Shown: piece by piece, positions 1-9,303 of the stretch | Numbering within the stretch: position 1 is the first letter of the stretch | How the letters are laid out: every line of letters begins with the position of its first letter | NCBI RefSeq assembly: GCF_030811475.1 | Contig: NZ_JAUSQV010000001.1 | Coordinates: forward strand, 3,049,001 to 3,113,000 | Length of the DNA stretch: 64,000 nt | Origin: Nakamurella flavida | GTDB taxonomy: Bacteria > Actinomycetota > Actinomycetes > Mycobacteriales > Nakamurellaceae | Direction of reading: 5' to 3' | Made by a program: the position numbers and the translations under genes | Notes under the pieces: generated by a model | Told to the model about the DNA's origin: nothing | The model's input: only the letters and a program-made list of their open reading frames with translations | The model's database searches: none

Positions 1-156
1 GATCCGGTCCTCGGCCTGGCGTTGACGTTCAACCGTGGGTCCCAGCTGACGCTGTTGCCACTTCCGCTGCTGGACCTTCACCGCCCTCTCGATGTCCGCG
101 GTTTCGGCCGCGGCGTCCAGGTCGAGGATCTCGTAGTAGTTGATCAACTCGGTCAT
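1..156 (-). CDS. J-domain-like protein, 3' part outside window
   Basis: The first 52 codons are present, from an ATG at 156, and the gene runs off the left edge. The N-terminus (MTELINYYEILDLDAAAETA, then DIERAVKVQQRKW) has the pattern of J-domain helices I and II. Where the HPD tripeptide should follow helix II the sequence reads QRQLGPTVE, so the Hsp70-stimulating motif appears to be missing. The start lies 12 nt after the stop of the Hsp70-like gene on the same strand, so the two form an operon and the protein is probably a dedicated partner of that Hsp70. This is a sequence-pattern call on a fragment. The rest of the protein cannot be seen. Confidence 0.55.
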   Translation of the reverse strand, partial: MTELINYYEILDLDAAAETADIERAVKVQQRKWQQRQLGPTVERQRQAEDRI

Positions 157-168
157 CGGCGTCCCATC

Positions 169-1662
169 TCAGTTGACCGCCAGCCCGCGGATGGCCACAA
201 CACCCTGCTCGACCTCGGTCCGGCTCAGGCCGCTGCGGTCGATCTGCAGATCGCCCAGCTTGGCGCCCGTGTCTCGGTGGAAGACCTCGGCGAAGATCAC
301 CGCGTCCGCATCGAAGGAGATGACGATGCGCATCGGTGTCGGTTCGGAACGCGGCGGGAGTCGCAGGTGGGCGGAACCCACGATCTGGACGAACTCCACG
401 TCCTCGTCGTCGCCCTCGGTGATCTGGATCAACACCTCGGTCTGGTTGCCCGAGGTGGTCACGAAGTCCTGCTCTCCGTCCGCCGGTATCGCGGTGTTGC
501 GGGGGACCAGGACGTGGTTCCCCTCCCGACCGGTGTCCGTGTCAAGAGCGATGACCCCCAGCCCGAGTGCGGTGACGTCCTGGATCGTGATCCGGGGGGT
601 CCGCGGGGAGGCGGTCAGGAGGTCCGCGCGAATGGCGGCCCCCAGCGCCACCAGCTCGTCGGGGTTGGCGCCGTGCAGCGGGACCAGGCCGGTCAACCCC
701 GAGAGCATCTCGCCGACCATCGGCATTCGGGTCGACCCGCCGACCAGCAGCAGGTGGTCGATGTCCGACCAGTCGAGCCGGGCATCCTCCACGGCCAGAT
801 CGGCGATCGACCGGGTCCGGGCCAGCAGACCCCGCGTCAGCGAGGCGAACAGTTCCCGCGTCACCGGCACCGGCACCATCCGGCCGGCGGCCCGCAGGAA
901 CACCTTGGTCTCGGCCACCGTGGTCAACGTGCGCTTGACCGTCTCCGCCTTGTCCCGTAGCTCGGCTGCGGCCCGGTCGTCGTCCAGCAGGTCGACCCCC
1001 GTCTGCCGCTGCACCTCACCGGCCAGGTGGCCGATCAGCTCGTTGTCCCAGTTGAAGCCGCCCAGGTTGCGATCACCACGGGTGGCCAACACCTCGAACC
1101 GATCGCCCCGGACGTCCATCACCGTCACGTCGAACGTGCCGCCACCGAGGTCGTACACCAGGATCCGGCCGTTCAGCGCCGTCCGCAGACCGTGCGCCAG
1201 GGCCGCCGCCGTGGGCTCGTTGATGACCCCCAGCACCTCCAGCCCGGCCATCTCGCCGGCGTCCTGGGTCGCCCGCCGTCGGGCGTCGTCGAAGTACGCG
1301 GGCACGGTGATGACCGCCTGGGTCACCGGGGCGCCCAGGGCCAGCTCGGCGTCCTCCTTCAACCGGCGCAGGATGATCGCCGAGACCCACTCCGCGCCGT
1401 ACTCCTCGCCGCCGGAGGTCACGAAGGTCCAGTGCGGGTCGCCCATGTTGCGCTTGACGAACTGCACGACGTCCTCCGGCGCCGAGGTGGCCATCTGCTT
1501 GGCCATCGAGCCGACGACGGCCTCGTCCTCCAGGAAAAGGACCACCGACGGGGTGATCCGTTCCCCCTCCCGGTTGAGCAGGATCTCCGGGCCGTTCTCC
1601 CCGACCACGGAGACCGCGCAGAACGTGGTGCCCAGATCGATGCCGATCGCACGCGTCACCAC
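169..1662 (-). CDS. Hsp70/DnaK-family protein, lid-less (497 aa)
   Basis: This is an ATP-dependent chaperone-type protein. The nucleotide-binding domain spans about residues 4-345, with the phosphate-1 loop [12 protein letters not shown], the phosphate-2 loop [13 protein letters not shown] and the adenosine motif [10 protein letters not shown]. About 150 residues follow that resemble a shortened beta substrate-binding domain. The helical lid and EEVD-like tail of canonical DnaK (about 610-640 aa) are absent, so it is a specialised paralogue and not housekeeping DnaK. The start is GTG at 1662, and a second GTG follows directly. It is upstream of and co-oriented with the J-like gene and divergent from the vWA/tubulin-like gene set, which suggests a common system. 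The substrate is unknown. Confidence 0.9.
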   Translation of the reverse strand: MVTRAIGIDLGTTFCAVSVVGENGPEILLNREGERITPSVVLFLEDEAVVGSMAKQMATSAPEDVVQFVKRNMGDPHWTFVTSGGEEYGAEWVSAIILRRLKEDAELALGAPVTQAVITVPAYFDDARRRATQDAGEMAGLEVLGVINEPTAAALAHGLRTALNGRILVYDLGGGTFDVTVMDVRGDRFEVLATRGDRNLGGFNWDNELIGHLAGEVQRQTGVDLLDDDRAAAELRDKAETVKRTLTTVAETKVFLRAAGRMVPVPVTRELFASLTRGLLARTRSIADLAVEDARLDWSDIDHLLLVGGSTRMPMVGEMLSGLTGLVPLHGANPDELVALGAAIRADLLTASPRTPRITIQDVTALGLGVIALDTDTGREGNHVLVPRNTAIPADGEQDFVTTSGNQTEVLIQITEGDDEDVEFVQIVGSAHLRLPPRSEPTPMRIVISFDADAVIFAEVFHRDTGAKLGDLQIDRSGLSRTEVEQGVVAIRGLAVN

Positions 1663-2086
1663 AGGCCCCCTCTGACATCATCCCGACCGGTCTTCCCCGG
1701 CGACCTCGCGCGACCGGCGCGGCAACGACCTAATCGGGACACCCATTGTCACCGCAGGTGAGCTTAGGTCAGCAGAACCAGCCTCGGCGGGCTGAACGGG
1801 TGGATCTGTTGATGGTCGGCACCGCCATGATGGACAAGACGGTCACAGAATGTTTCCGATGTGGACCGAACCCGGTCGATGTCCGATTGATGGCCTACGA
1901 TCCGGCCTGGACCAGGGGAGTCGGACGAACCGTGCGGGGGTACGTGGTGATCGGTCGTGTCCGAACGGTGTTCGGGGTGGCCCCGACCGCGGGTCGAGGG
2001 TCGTGGGCCGCCTCCGGGTCCGACCCCGGCCGGAGCCGGGTCGACCCCACGGGCAACCGGTGGCCGGCCATGCCGTCCGATGCAGC
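1663..2086. promoter_or_regulatory. Divergent intergenic region with inverted repeat
   Basis: These 424 bp separate the divergent Hsp70-like gene and the small membrane-protein gene and must hold promoters for both. A 7-bp perfect inverted repeat, GACCTAA (1727-1733) and TTAGGTC (1764-1770), lies 60-110 bp before the Hsp70 start and could bind a regulator. No clear sigma-70 hexamers were identified. Reading frames across the region have low-complexity products and no ribosome-binding site, so no gene is called. Confidence 0.3.
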
Positions 2087-2674
2087 ATGAGTGACCGCCC
2101 CGGCCCTTCCGGCGAGGACTGGGCCGCGCCTCCCTCGGGAGAATTCTCCGGCTCATCCCCCGGTGCGGGGGGAGCGTCCGCCAGCCCGTGGCTGGCAGCA
2201 TCCGCCGGCGTGCAGGGCGGCGGTGCTCCGCAGGGCGGCGGGTGGCCCGACCCGGTACCCGCCAGGGGTGAATCGACACCCTGGGGGCCAAACCCCGCCG
2301 CAGCCGGAGTGCCCCGGGTAGATCAATCGGCCGACCCTGGGCCGCCGTCGTTCGGTTCGGGTTCCCCGGTCACCGCGCCGGTCTGGCTGCTGGCTCTGGG
2401 CGTCGTCGTCCCGCTGCTCGCGCTGCCCCTGGCCCTGCTGTCCGGCCTGGCGGCCCACGTCGCCGGCTGGGCGATCGCGATCGGCGGCAGCCTCGGTGCG
2501 CTGGCCGCCTTCACCGTCGTGGACCTGCGCCGCCGCAGCAGCCGCTGGTACGTCGACCGACCCGGCCTACTGGGGGCTCTGCGGGTAGCCGTCCTGCTCC
2601 TCGGGTTCGTGGTGGCCGGTGCATTCGCCTACCTGATCGCCGACGCCGTCGCCCGGTTGGACTGGTGGTTCTGA
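2087..2674 (+). CDS. Pro/Gly-rich small membrane protein, unknown function
   Basis: This 195-aa protein has a disordered, Pro/Gly/Ser-rich N-terminal half (about residues 1-95). Three hydrophobic segments follow: PVWLLALGVVVPLLALPLAL, AGWAIAIGGSLGALAAF, and LRVAVLLLGFVVAGAFAYLI near the C-terminus. A basic stretch (DLRRRSSRWYVDR) between TM2 and TM3 probably faces the cytoplasm. The start at 2087 (MSDRPG) was chosen because the sequence upstream in this frame is non-coding in character, although no good Shine-Dalgarno is visible. Its stop overlaps the start of the vWA gene (TGATG), so the two are translationally coupled. No family was recognised. Confidence 0.65.
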   Translation: MSDRPGPSGEDWAAPPSGEFSGSSPGAGGASASPWLAASAGVQGGGAPQGGGWPDPVPARGESTPWGPNPAAAGVPRVDQSADPGPPSFGSGSPVTAPVWLLALGVVVPLLALPLALLSGLAAHVAGWAIAIGGSLGALAAFTVVDLRRRSSRWYVDRPGLLGALRVAVLLLGFVVAGAFAYLIADAVARLDWWF

Positions 2675-5595
2675 TGCCCCGTGTCCTGGCCCGCCTCACG
2701 ACGGCGGTCGCTTCGGCGGCGCTATTGTTCGCCGCCCTGCCCGCCACCGCCCTGCCCGCCACCGCACTGCCCGCCGACGCCCACGGCCGGCTTCCCGCTG
2801 TGGGGAGCCGCGCAGCCGCCGATCCGTCGACCGTCCTGGGCAATTTGTCCGCCTGCCTCGCTGAGCGCAAGGCGGGCGATCTGGTGCTCCTGATCGACAC
2901 CTCGGGCAGCCTGGGGGGCGAGGGGGGGACAGATACGACGGGGGTGCGGGTGGATGCCGCGCAGTCGCTGCTCACGCGTCTGGCCGCCACGTTCACCACC
3001 TCGGGCGCCGCTGTCGACGTCGCGGTCGCCGGGTTCGACGACGACGTGACGTCGGTCGTCGACTTCACTCCGCTCACCGAAGCGAACCTGCCCACGCTCG
3101 ACGCCGCCGTGGAGGGGTTCACCCTGCTGGACCGCGGCTCGGAGACTGACTACTGGTCGGCGCTCACCTGGCTCAACCGCACTTTCCAGGCGCGCAGCAC
3201 GCCCGACGCGGTGTCCGACTGCCGGTTCGCCGTCTGGTTCAGCGACGGCATGTTCACCATCTCTGCGCGGGACGGTTCCGACCTGGGACGGCTGGACCCG
3301 CCCACCGGCCAGACCAAGGACGTCCCCGGTTTCGAGAACGTGCCCCTGACAAGCGAGTCGGTGGCCGACGAAGTACGGGCCGTGGCCACCGCCGAGCTGT
3401 GCCGTCCCGGCGGCGTCGCCGACCAAATGCGCCTGGACGGCATCACGATGATCGCCGTCGGGCTCGGCGGGGACGCTAGCCAGTTCGACTTCATGAAGCG
3501 GTACGCCGAGAACCCGACCGGCGACTGCGGTGAGCAACCGGCCGCCGGCCTGTTCGTTCCCGCGGGTTCGGTCGGTGCGTTGTTCCTCACCCTGGACCGG
3601 CTCGGCCAGCTCGGTGGCGGCACCGGCCCCTTGGAGCCCCGCCAGGTCTGCGAACTGACCACCTGCGCCGAGGGTCGCTACCCCTTCGCCCTGGACAACA
3701 CCCTGGGTACGGTGCATCTCGCCGCGGTGGTCAGCGACGAGGTCGGATCACTGCTGGCCAGTTCCGACCTCCAGGTCGAACTGGTCCCGCCGGACGGCGG
3801 CGATCCGCTCGTGATCTCCGGGCAGGGCGGCGCGGGGACGGGTACCGCGGCCGGCGCCGTCGCCACCGCGACCTACCGCTGGTTCCAGGGTGGCGGCCTC
3901 ACCATCGACCTGGACCGCAACGTCGACCAGAGCTGGGCCGGGGAGTGGTCGCTGACGTTCATCGACACCACCGGCACCCATCCCGATGCCGTCTCGCAGG
4001 TGCAGATCACCCTGGCCAGCGACTTCCAGATCGTCCCGACGGTGGAATCGGCGAAGACCCCGTGGCAGGCCGGCGTCGACGGCTCGGTCGAGTTCCTGCC
4101 GCAGCGACTCGACGGGAGCTCCGCGCCCTTGGACGCGCTCCCGGCCGGGCTGACCACAGAGGCGACCCTGACCCTGCCCGGCTCCGACGGCGAGGTCGTC
4201 CCCATCGAGGTCGGGTTCGACGGCCCCGTCTCGGTGCCGCTACCCCGTGACGTCCCCATCGGCACGGCCACCGTCCAGGTATCGCTGGTCATCACCCTGG
4301 CCGGGGAACAGCTCGCGCCGGTGGTCCGGCAGGCCTCGGTGGAGATCATCCCGCCGTTCGGGTCGCCCGTGATCCCGGCGAGCCAGCTCGTCGACTTCGG
4401 CGCGATCGAGGGCCTTGCGCAGGCCGCGGGCACCCTTACGGTCACCGGGGCCGACAACGGGGACGGTTGCGTCCGGGTGGGCGCCACCGATCTGCAGGTG
4501 AACCCGCCGTCGGTGGACACGGCCACCATCACCGGGGCCGACCCGACCTGCATCGTCGTGCCCGCCGGCCGCACGGTGCAGGTGCCCGTCACCCTCGCCC
4601 TGGGGGCCGAGGGGAACGGCGCGTTGCAGGGGACCGTCGACGTGGAGGTGTCGCCGGCCGACGATCCGTCGGTGGTGTCCACCTCCACCGTCGCCTTCCG
4701 CGCCGAACTGACCCGCACCCCGCAGGCGGCGGTGAAGACGGCGGTGCTGATCGGTGTGCTGCTACTCGGGCTGCTCATCCCGTTGCTCATCGCCCTGCTC
4801 GGGCGGCGGGCCACCGCCCGTTTCCCCACCGGTCAGGACGTTGCCCTCAGCGCCGTCCCGATCGACGTGCGGATCGGTCCGCGTGGCCTCACCACCCCGG
4901 ACGGACGAGCCCTGGCCGTTCCGGCCGATGGCTGGCAGCCGGTCCCTCCGCCGGGTGCCGGCCGCCGCACCCTGCTGGTCGGCGGTCTCGTCCTGCGGGC
5001 CCGCGCCGGGTGGAAGCTCACCGAACCGGGCCACGCTCAGCTCGACGGGCCGGAGGTCATCGGGACCGGCAGCCTCGCCCCGCACCACGACCCGGCCGGC
5101 CGGCCGCGGATGCCCCTCGCCGTTCAGGGCACGTGGCTGGTCACCGTTCCCCGGACCCTCGGCGCGTCCCCGCTCCCCGACGTACCGGCGCGACTGCTCC
5201 TCGTCGTCGACACGGCGGCCGACGAACCGGCGCGGGCAACGCTGCTCGCCGACGCCGTCCGTGATGCGCCGGGGCTGCTGCAGGACGCCCGCACGGCGGC
5301 CTCGGCCGGGTCAGCGCCGGATCCCGGTGCGGGCGGTCCGCCGTCGGATACGTCGTCCGGTGCGCCGGCAGGAACGCGGCCCTCCGACGGATGGAGCGGC
5401 AGGGGGACGAACGGATGGGGTGGCGCATCGTCCACCCCGTCCGGACAGCCTGCCGACCCGGGCGTGTGGCCCGGCAGCGGGTCCGGATCCGCCCCCTCCG
5501 GATGGCCTTCCGCTCCCGGATCGGTCGGCGGTCTACGGCCGGGTGCGACCCAGCCGGGCTGGGGTCCACCGCCCCGGCAGGACGGCTGGTCGTGA
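2674..5595 (+). CDS. Surface vWA-domain membrane protein (973 aa)
   Basis: A signal peptide (residues 1 to about 38) ends in a short direct repeat (ALPAT, ALPAT, ALPAD). A von Willebrand A domain follows, with the MIDAS motif D75-T-S-G-S79 in VLLIDTSGSLGG and a later FSDGMF strand. Beta-rich extracellular modules extend to about residue 688. One transmembrane helix (about 690-712, KTAVLIGVLLLGLLIPLLIA) precedes a cytoplasmic tail of about 260 residues that ends in Gly/Ser/Pro/Trp-rich low complexity. The topology is a type I membrane protein that could pass an extracellular metal-dependent binding event to cytoplasmic partners. The ATG at 2674 overlaps the previous stop. An in-frame GTG at 2665 is an alternative. 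It lies immediately before the tubulin-like gene. Confidence 0.8.
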   Translation: MPRVLARLTTAVASAALLFAALPATALPATALPADAHGRLPAVGSRAAADPSTVLGNLSACLAERKAGDLVLLIDTSGSLGGEGGTDTTGVRVDAAQSLLTRLAATFTTSGAAVDVAVAGFDDDVTSVVDFTPLTEANLPTLDAAVEGFTLLDRGSETDYWSALTWLNRTFQARSTPDAVSDCRFAVWFSDGMFTISARDGSDLGRLDPPTGQTKDVPGFENVPLTSESVADEVRAVATAELCRPGGVADQMRLDGITMIAVGLGGDASQFDFMKRYAENPTGDCGEQPAAGLFVPAGSVGALFLTLDRLGQLGGGTGPLEPRQVCELTTCAEGRYPFALDNTLGTVHLAAVVSDEVGSLLASSDLQVELVPPDGGDPLVISGQGGAGTGTAAGAVATATYRWFQGGGLTIDLDRNVDQSWAGEWSLTFIDTTGTHPDAVSQVQITLASDFQIVPTVESAKTPWQAGVDGSVEFLPQRLDGSSAPLDALPAGLTTEATLTLPGSDGEVVPIEVGFDGPVSVPLPRDVPIGTATVQVSLVITLAGEQLAPVVRQASVEIIPPFGSPVIPASQLVDFGAIEGLAQAAGTLTVTGADNGDGCVRVGATDLQVNPPSVDTATITGADPTCIVVPAGRTVQVPVTLALGAEGNGALQGTVDVEVSPADDPSVVSTSTVAFRAELTRTPQAAVKTAVLIGVLLLGLLIPLLIALLGRRATARFPTGQDVALSAVPIDVRIGPRGLTTPDGRALAVPADGWQPVPPPGAGRRTLLVGGLVLRARAGWKLTEPGHAQLDGPEVIGTGSLAPHHDPAGRPRMPLAVQGTWLVTVPRTLGASPLPDVPARLLLVVDTAADEPARATLLADAVRDAPGLLQDARTAASAGSAPDPGAGGPPSDTSSGAPAGTRPSDGWSGRGTNGWGGASSTPSGQPADPGVWPGSGSGSAPSGWPSAPGSVGGLRPGATQPGWGPPPRQDGWS

Positions 5596-5704
5596 CCACC
5601 CGCCCCGCGCAGCCGGCACACCTCCCGCACCACTGAGCTCTGTCCGTCCACCGCCCCGGTTCCCGGTGGCACCCACGTCCACAGCGTTGAAAGGGATCTG
5701 GCCC

Positions 5705-8700
5705 ATGCACAAGATCTACGTCGTCGGGCTCGGTGGGTCGGGCGGCAAGACCCTGCAGTTCCTCATGGACCAGCTGACCACCGAGCTGCGTCAGCGGGGG
5801 TGGGACCGGGAGAAGCTCCCGCGGTGCTGGCAGTTCGTGCACGTCGACGTGCCCGCCCAGCCCGACGGGGTGGGGGACGGCCTGCCGCCGACGGTTCCCC
5901 AACAGGGTGGCACCTACATCCCGGTGACCACCCCGAACGATCACTACCGGCAGCTCGACCTCGGCCTGGAGCAGGCCCTGGCCCAGCCGTCGGTCAACCA
6001 GTTGCGCCAGCTCGTCCGCTGGCGGCCGGACGCCTCCCGGGTGACCACGCCGATCGTGCTCGGTGCCGGTCAGTTCCGGGCGGTGGGCCGACTGGCCACG
6101 CTGGCCCGGGCCCGGCAGATCTTCGAGGGGCTGCGGGATGCGGCCCAGGCCCTGAACTCCGGTGCGGCCAACGAGGACTTCGCGGAGCTCCTCCGGGTGC
6201 TCGGACAACGGAGCGCACCGGCCCAGGGGACGATGGTGATCGTGGTGTCGTCGCTGGCCGGCGGCACGGGCGCCTCCATGACGCTGGACGTCTGCAACCT
6301 GCTGCGCGGGGTCCAGCACGAGCTGCCCGACTTCCCCGGCGGGGAGGCGGTGGCCTACCTTTACACCCCTGACGTGTTCGGCAAGCTGGACGAGTCGGCG
6401 CGGGCCGGGGTCAATGCGAATGCCTTGGGCACCATCGCGGAGCTGATGAGTGCCCGGGCCGCCGCCCAGAAGCCGTGGACCACCCAGGAGTGGAACGTCT
6501 ACCGCGTCGGCCAGGCGCCGACGACGCCGGGACGCGGCCCCAAGGCAGTGTTCCCGGTCGGGGCGACCAATGGCATCAGCGGCGCGCTGTTCGGCGACGG
6601 CCGGTCCAACACCATCTACCGGGGCTTTTCCCGGGCGCTGTCGGCCATGGTGCTTTCGGAGGAGCAGCAGACCCAGATCATGAGTTACGTCGTCGCCAAC
6701 TTCGGCAACTCCGACGCCCTGCCGGACAACTCGGACCTGGCCTGGGCACCCGGCGGCGGCCGCGACGCCCTCGGGTTCGGTGCCATCGGCTTCGCCTCCA
6801 TCGGCCTGGGCCGGGATCGTTACGCCGAGTACGTCGCCCAGCGGCTGGCACGGCTCGCCGTGGAACGACTGCTCCGGGGGCACCACGACACGTCCGTGTT
6901 GCAGGGCCAGCGAACCGAGATCGAGGCCCGCGACCAGTACGCGGCCGACGGGTACCCCGTCCTGCTGGGCTGGGCGGGCCTGCCCCCGGTGCCGCCGGTG
7001 GACGAGTACACCCCGCTGCGGCAGTGGGTGGCCGACCTCTGGCCGGCGCAGCAGCAGGACCGGCTCGTTGGTGACGCCGTGCGGCGGCTGTTCGGCGAGG
7101 CGGCGCCGGCCGGGACACGGCAGAAGGCGAGCTGGTTCGCCCAGCAGCTCGGGGCCTCGATCCCGCGGTACCACCAGCAGGTGGCCCAGGCCGCGGACGC
7201 GGCGGCCCGGCAGGCTGCGGGCGCACGCTGGGTCGGTGCGATCCAGGCCCGGATCGAGGTGGCGGTCCTGCGCAGCACCGCCCGCTGGGGGATACCGGTG
7301 ACCCGGAGGATCGTCGATCGGCTGGGCGACGACCTGAAGAACTGGGCCGGCTGGCTGCGGGCCCGGTCGGCTGTCCCCGGCACGGGTGACCAGCTCGCTG
7401 GCGACGTGCTCACGCCGTTCTACGCAACCGAGGGGACCATCGACGCGCAGCACGCCCTGCTCGTCGAGGCCCGGCGCACTCTGCAGCAGCGCCTCGCCGA
7501 CCTGGCCCTTCGGTGCGGGGCCGCGGTAGCCGCCGACCTGGTCGACGGGCTGACCGCCGAGGTGGTCCGCCCGCTGGCGGCCGGCCTGGCCGACGTGGAG
7601 AACGGGCTGGTCGCCGCCGAGGCCGCGCGGGCAGTGGACGCGGTTGCCTCCTCGGTGCGCACGGGGGTCGTGCAGGCCTGGCCCTTCGGGGACGCGGTGC
7701 CGACCCGGTTCGCCACAGCGACCAACGAGGTGCTGTTGGAGAACATCGATTCCTATCCCTCCCGGTTCCGGGCCCACATCGAGGACACCTTCGGGACCAC
7801 GACCATGCCGTCCGGTGTCCGTCCGTCGGCGGAGGAGTCGCAGAACCTCGCCATTGAGCAGGTGATCACCTTCCTGACCTTGGATCCCAATGGCGCGTTC
7901 GGCGTCGACGGCGTCGAACAGCTCACCGCGTTCGGCGAGGACGCCCTGACTCCGGTGAAGATCGGCCGCCGGGGGAGCTGGTGGCCGCGGTTGCTGGCCG
8001 GTGCGGCCGCCGCGCAGACGGCGCGGTACGAGCCGCAGCTGACCGCCGCGACCCTGCTGGCTGGATCCCGGGCCTGGGTGACCCGTCCGGGTCAGCCGCT
8101 CCAGGCCTTCGTCCGGCAGGGTCTGCGCGCCTATCTGGACTCGATGAACCTGCAGGGCTCCCACCAGCGTGAGCGGTTGGAGGGAGAGTTCGCCAGTCGC
8201 TTCCGGACGGCACTGCAGCTGGCCGCGCCGCTGGTCGGGGTCCACCCGTCGATGGTCACCGCGGTGCACGGCGAACCGGTCAAGGTGTCGTACCAGTTCT
8301 CCGCGGCCCCACTGCGTTCCGCGCCGTCCGCGTTGCGCGAGATCACCCAGAGTATTCAGGCCGACCCGTCGATCGATTCCCGCCCCACCCTGGAGCGGCT
8401 CGAGCAGGCGCTGGCCACCGAGCAGGCCAACATCGACCTGCCCCGCATCGACATCGTCGGCACCTACGCCCAGCCCTACTCGCCGCTGGTGTTCACCTCG
8501 CTGCTGGGTCCAATCCAGCAACAGTGGGCCACGGCCATCGCCGCCCAGCAGCGGACCGCGTTCTGGCGTTGGCGTCGGGGCCGTCCACTGCGCGAGTTCG
8601 TCCCTGTCTCCCCGGCCTGGTTCCAGGCGTTCATCACCGGTTGGTTGGTCGGGCGGATCACCGGGGAGGTCCGCACCCCCCGCCCCGACGACCTGGACCA

Positions 8701-9295
8701 GCGGATCACCGTCTGGGACGACGGGGCGTGGGTGGCGTTCCCGGAGTCGCTGCTTGGCGTGCAGAAGATCAACCACGACGTGGACGGATGGGCGATCCCG
8801 GCCGCGGTGGCCGAGTCGCTCGCACTCGCGCTGGCGCAGTGCAATGCCGACCCGACGATGGCGGCCCTGCGCCCCTATCTGGCCACCCGGCGATTGGGGG
8901 ACGAGCTTCCGCTACCCGGCAGCGCCCGGCACGCCGCCCTGCACGCCTGGATCGTCAGCGGTGCATCACGATCGGGAGCGGCGCCGCAGATAGTCCGCGC
9001 CTCGGACGGGTTGGGCACCGCCGATGAGCGCCGCGAGACCGCGGTGGACTGGTTGACCCGGCTGCGGTCGTCCGTGGTGACCAAGCTGCTGCCGCACGAC
9101 ATATCCGGCGCCCCCGGCACCGGCCCGTTCGCCGAGATCACCCGGCACAATTTCATGGACGTTCCTCGGGAATGGGAGATCGCGGACAACCTGGTGCTCG
9201 GGGTGGACGAGGTCCTCGCCGAGCTGCAGCGGCCGGAGTACCGCGCCGACGGCCGTTCGACCGTCGTCGGTGGCATCGACGACGTGCTGGCGTAG
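5705..9295 (+). CDS. Tubulin-like GTPase family protein (1196 aa)
   Basis: The N-terminus (KIYVVGLGGSGGKTLQFLMD) is a Rossmann-like glycine-rich segment of the tubulin/FtsZ superfamily type. At about residues 174-195 the sequence VIVVSSLAGGTGASMTLDV matches the tubulin signature loop (GGGTG[ST]G-like, here AGGTGAS) that binds nucleotide phosphates. The remaining 1000 residues are mainly helical with no recognised catalytic motif. Length and layout agree with the Pfam Tubulin_2 ('tubulin-like') group of large bacterial proteins, not with FtsZ. The ATG at 5705 follows a good Shine-Dalgarno (AAGGGA, 5691-5696). It is 109 bp after the vWA gene and 8 bp before the next gene. By family analogy it may form a nucleotide-dependent scaffold. 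This is unproven. Confidence 0.75.
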   Translation: MHKIYVVGLGGSGGKTLQFLMDQLTTELRQRGWDREKLPRCWQFVHVDVPAQPDGVGDGLPPTVPQQGGTYIPVTTPNDHYRQLDLGLEQALAQPSVNQLRQLVRWRPDASRVTTPIVLGAGQFRAVGRLATLARARQIFEGLRDAAQALNSGAANEDFAELLRVLGQRSAPAQGTMVIVVSSLAGGTGASMTLDVCNLLRGVQHELPDFPGGEAVAYLYTPDVFGKLDESARAGVNANALGTIAELMSARAAAQKPWTTQEWNVYRVGQAPTTPGRGPKAVFPVGATNGISGALFGDGRSNTIYRGFSRALSAMVLSEEQQTQIMSYVVANFGNSDALPDNSDLAWAPGGGRDALGFGAIGFASIGLGRDRYAEYVAQRLARLAVERLLRGHHDTSVLQGQRTEIEARDQYAADGYPVLLGWAGLPPVPPVDEYTPLRQWVADLWPAQQQDRLVGDAVRRLFGEAAPAGTRQKASWFAQQLGASIPRYHQQVAQAADAAARQAAGARWVGAIQARIEVAVLRSTARWGIPVTRRIVDRLGDDLKNWAGWLRARSAVPGTGDQLAGDVLTPFYATEGTIDAQHALLVEARRTLQQRLADLALRCGAAVAADLVDGLTAEVVRPLAAGLADVENGLVAAEAARAVDAVASSVRTGVVQAWPFGDAVPTRFATATNEVLLENIDSYPSRFRAHIEDTFGTTTMPSGVRPSAEESQNLAIEQVITFLTLDPNGAFGVDGVEQLTAFGEDALTPVKIGRRGSWWPRLLAGAAAAQTARYEPQLTAATLLAGSRAWVTRPGQPLQAFVRQGLRAYLDSMNLQGSHQRERLEGEFASRFRTALQLAAPLVGVHPSMVTAVHGEPVKVSYQFSAAPLRSAPSALREITQSIQADPSIDSRPTLERLEQALATEQANIDLPRIDIVGTYAQPYSPLVFTSLLGPIQQQWATAIAAQQRTAFWRWRRGRPLREFVPVSPAWFQAFITGWLVGRITGEVRTPRPDDLDQRITVWDDGAWVAFPESLLGVQKINHDVDGWAIPAAVAESLALALAQCNADPTMAALRPYLATRRLGDELPLPGSARHAALHAWIVSGASRSGAAPQIVRASDGLGTADERRETAVDWLTRLRSSVVTKLLPHDISGAPGTGPFAEITRHNFMDVPREWEIADNLVLGVDEVLAELQRPEYRADGRSTVVGGIDDVLA

Positions 9296-9303
9296 GGGGA
9301 AAG

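Noticed and set aside
1850-2086. Extension of the small membrane protein to an upstream ATG
   Set aside because: The added 79 residues are low-complexity and have no ribosome site. The coding character starts at 2087.
5141-8776. Very long open frame on the minus strand opposite the tubulin-like gene (1211 codons)
   Set aside because: It is the mirror of a strongly GC3-biased gene. The product is Arg/Gly/Pro/His-rich with no domain pattern, and the plus-strand gene has a ribosome site and recognisable motifs.
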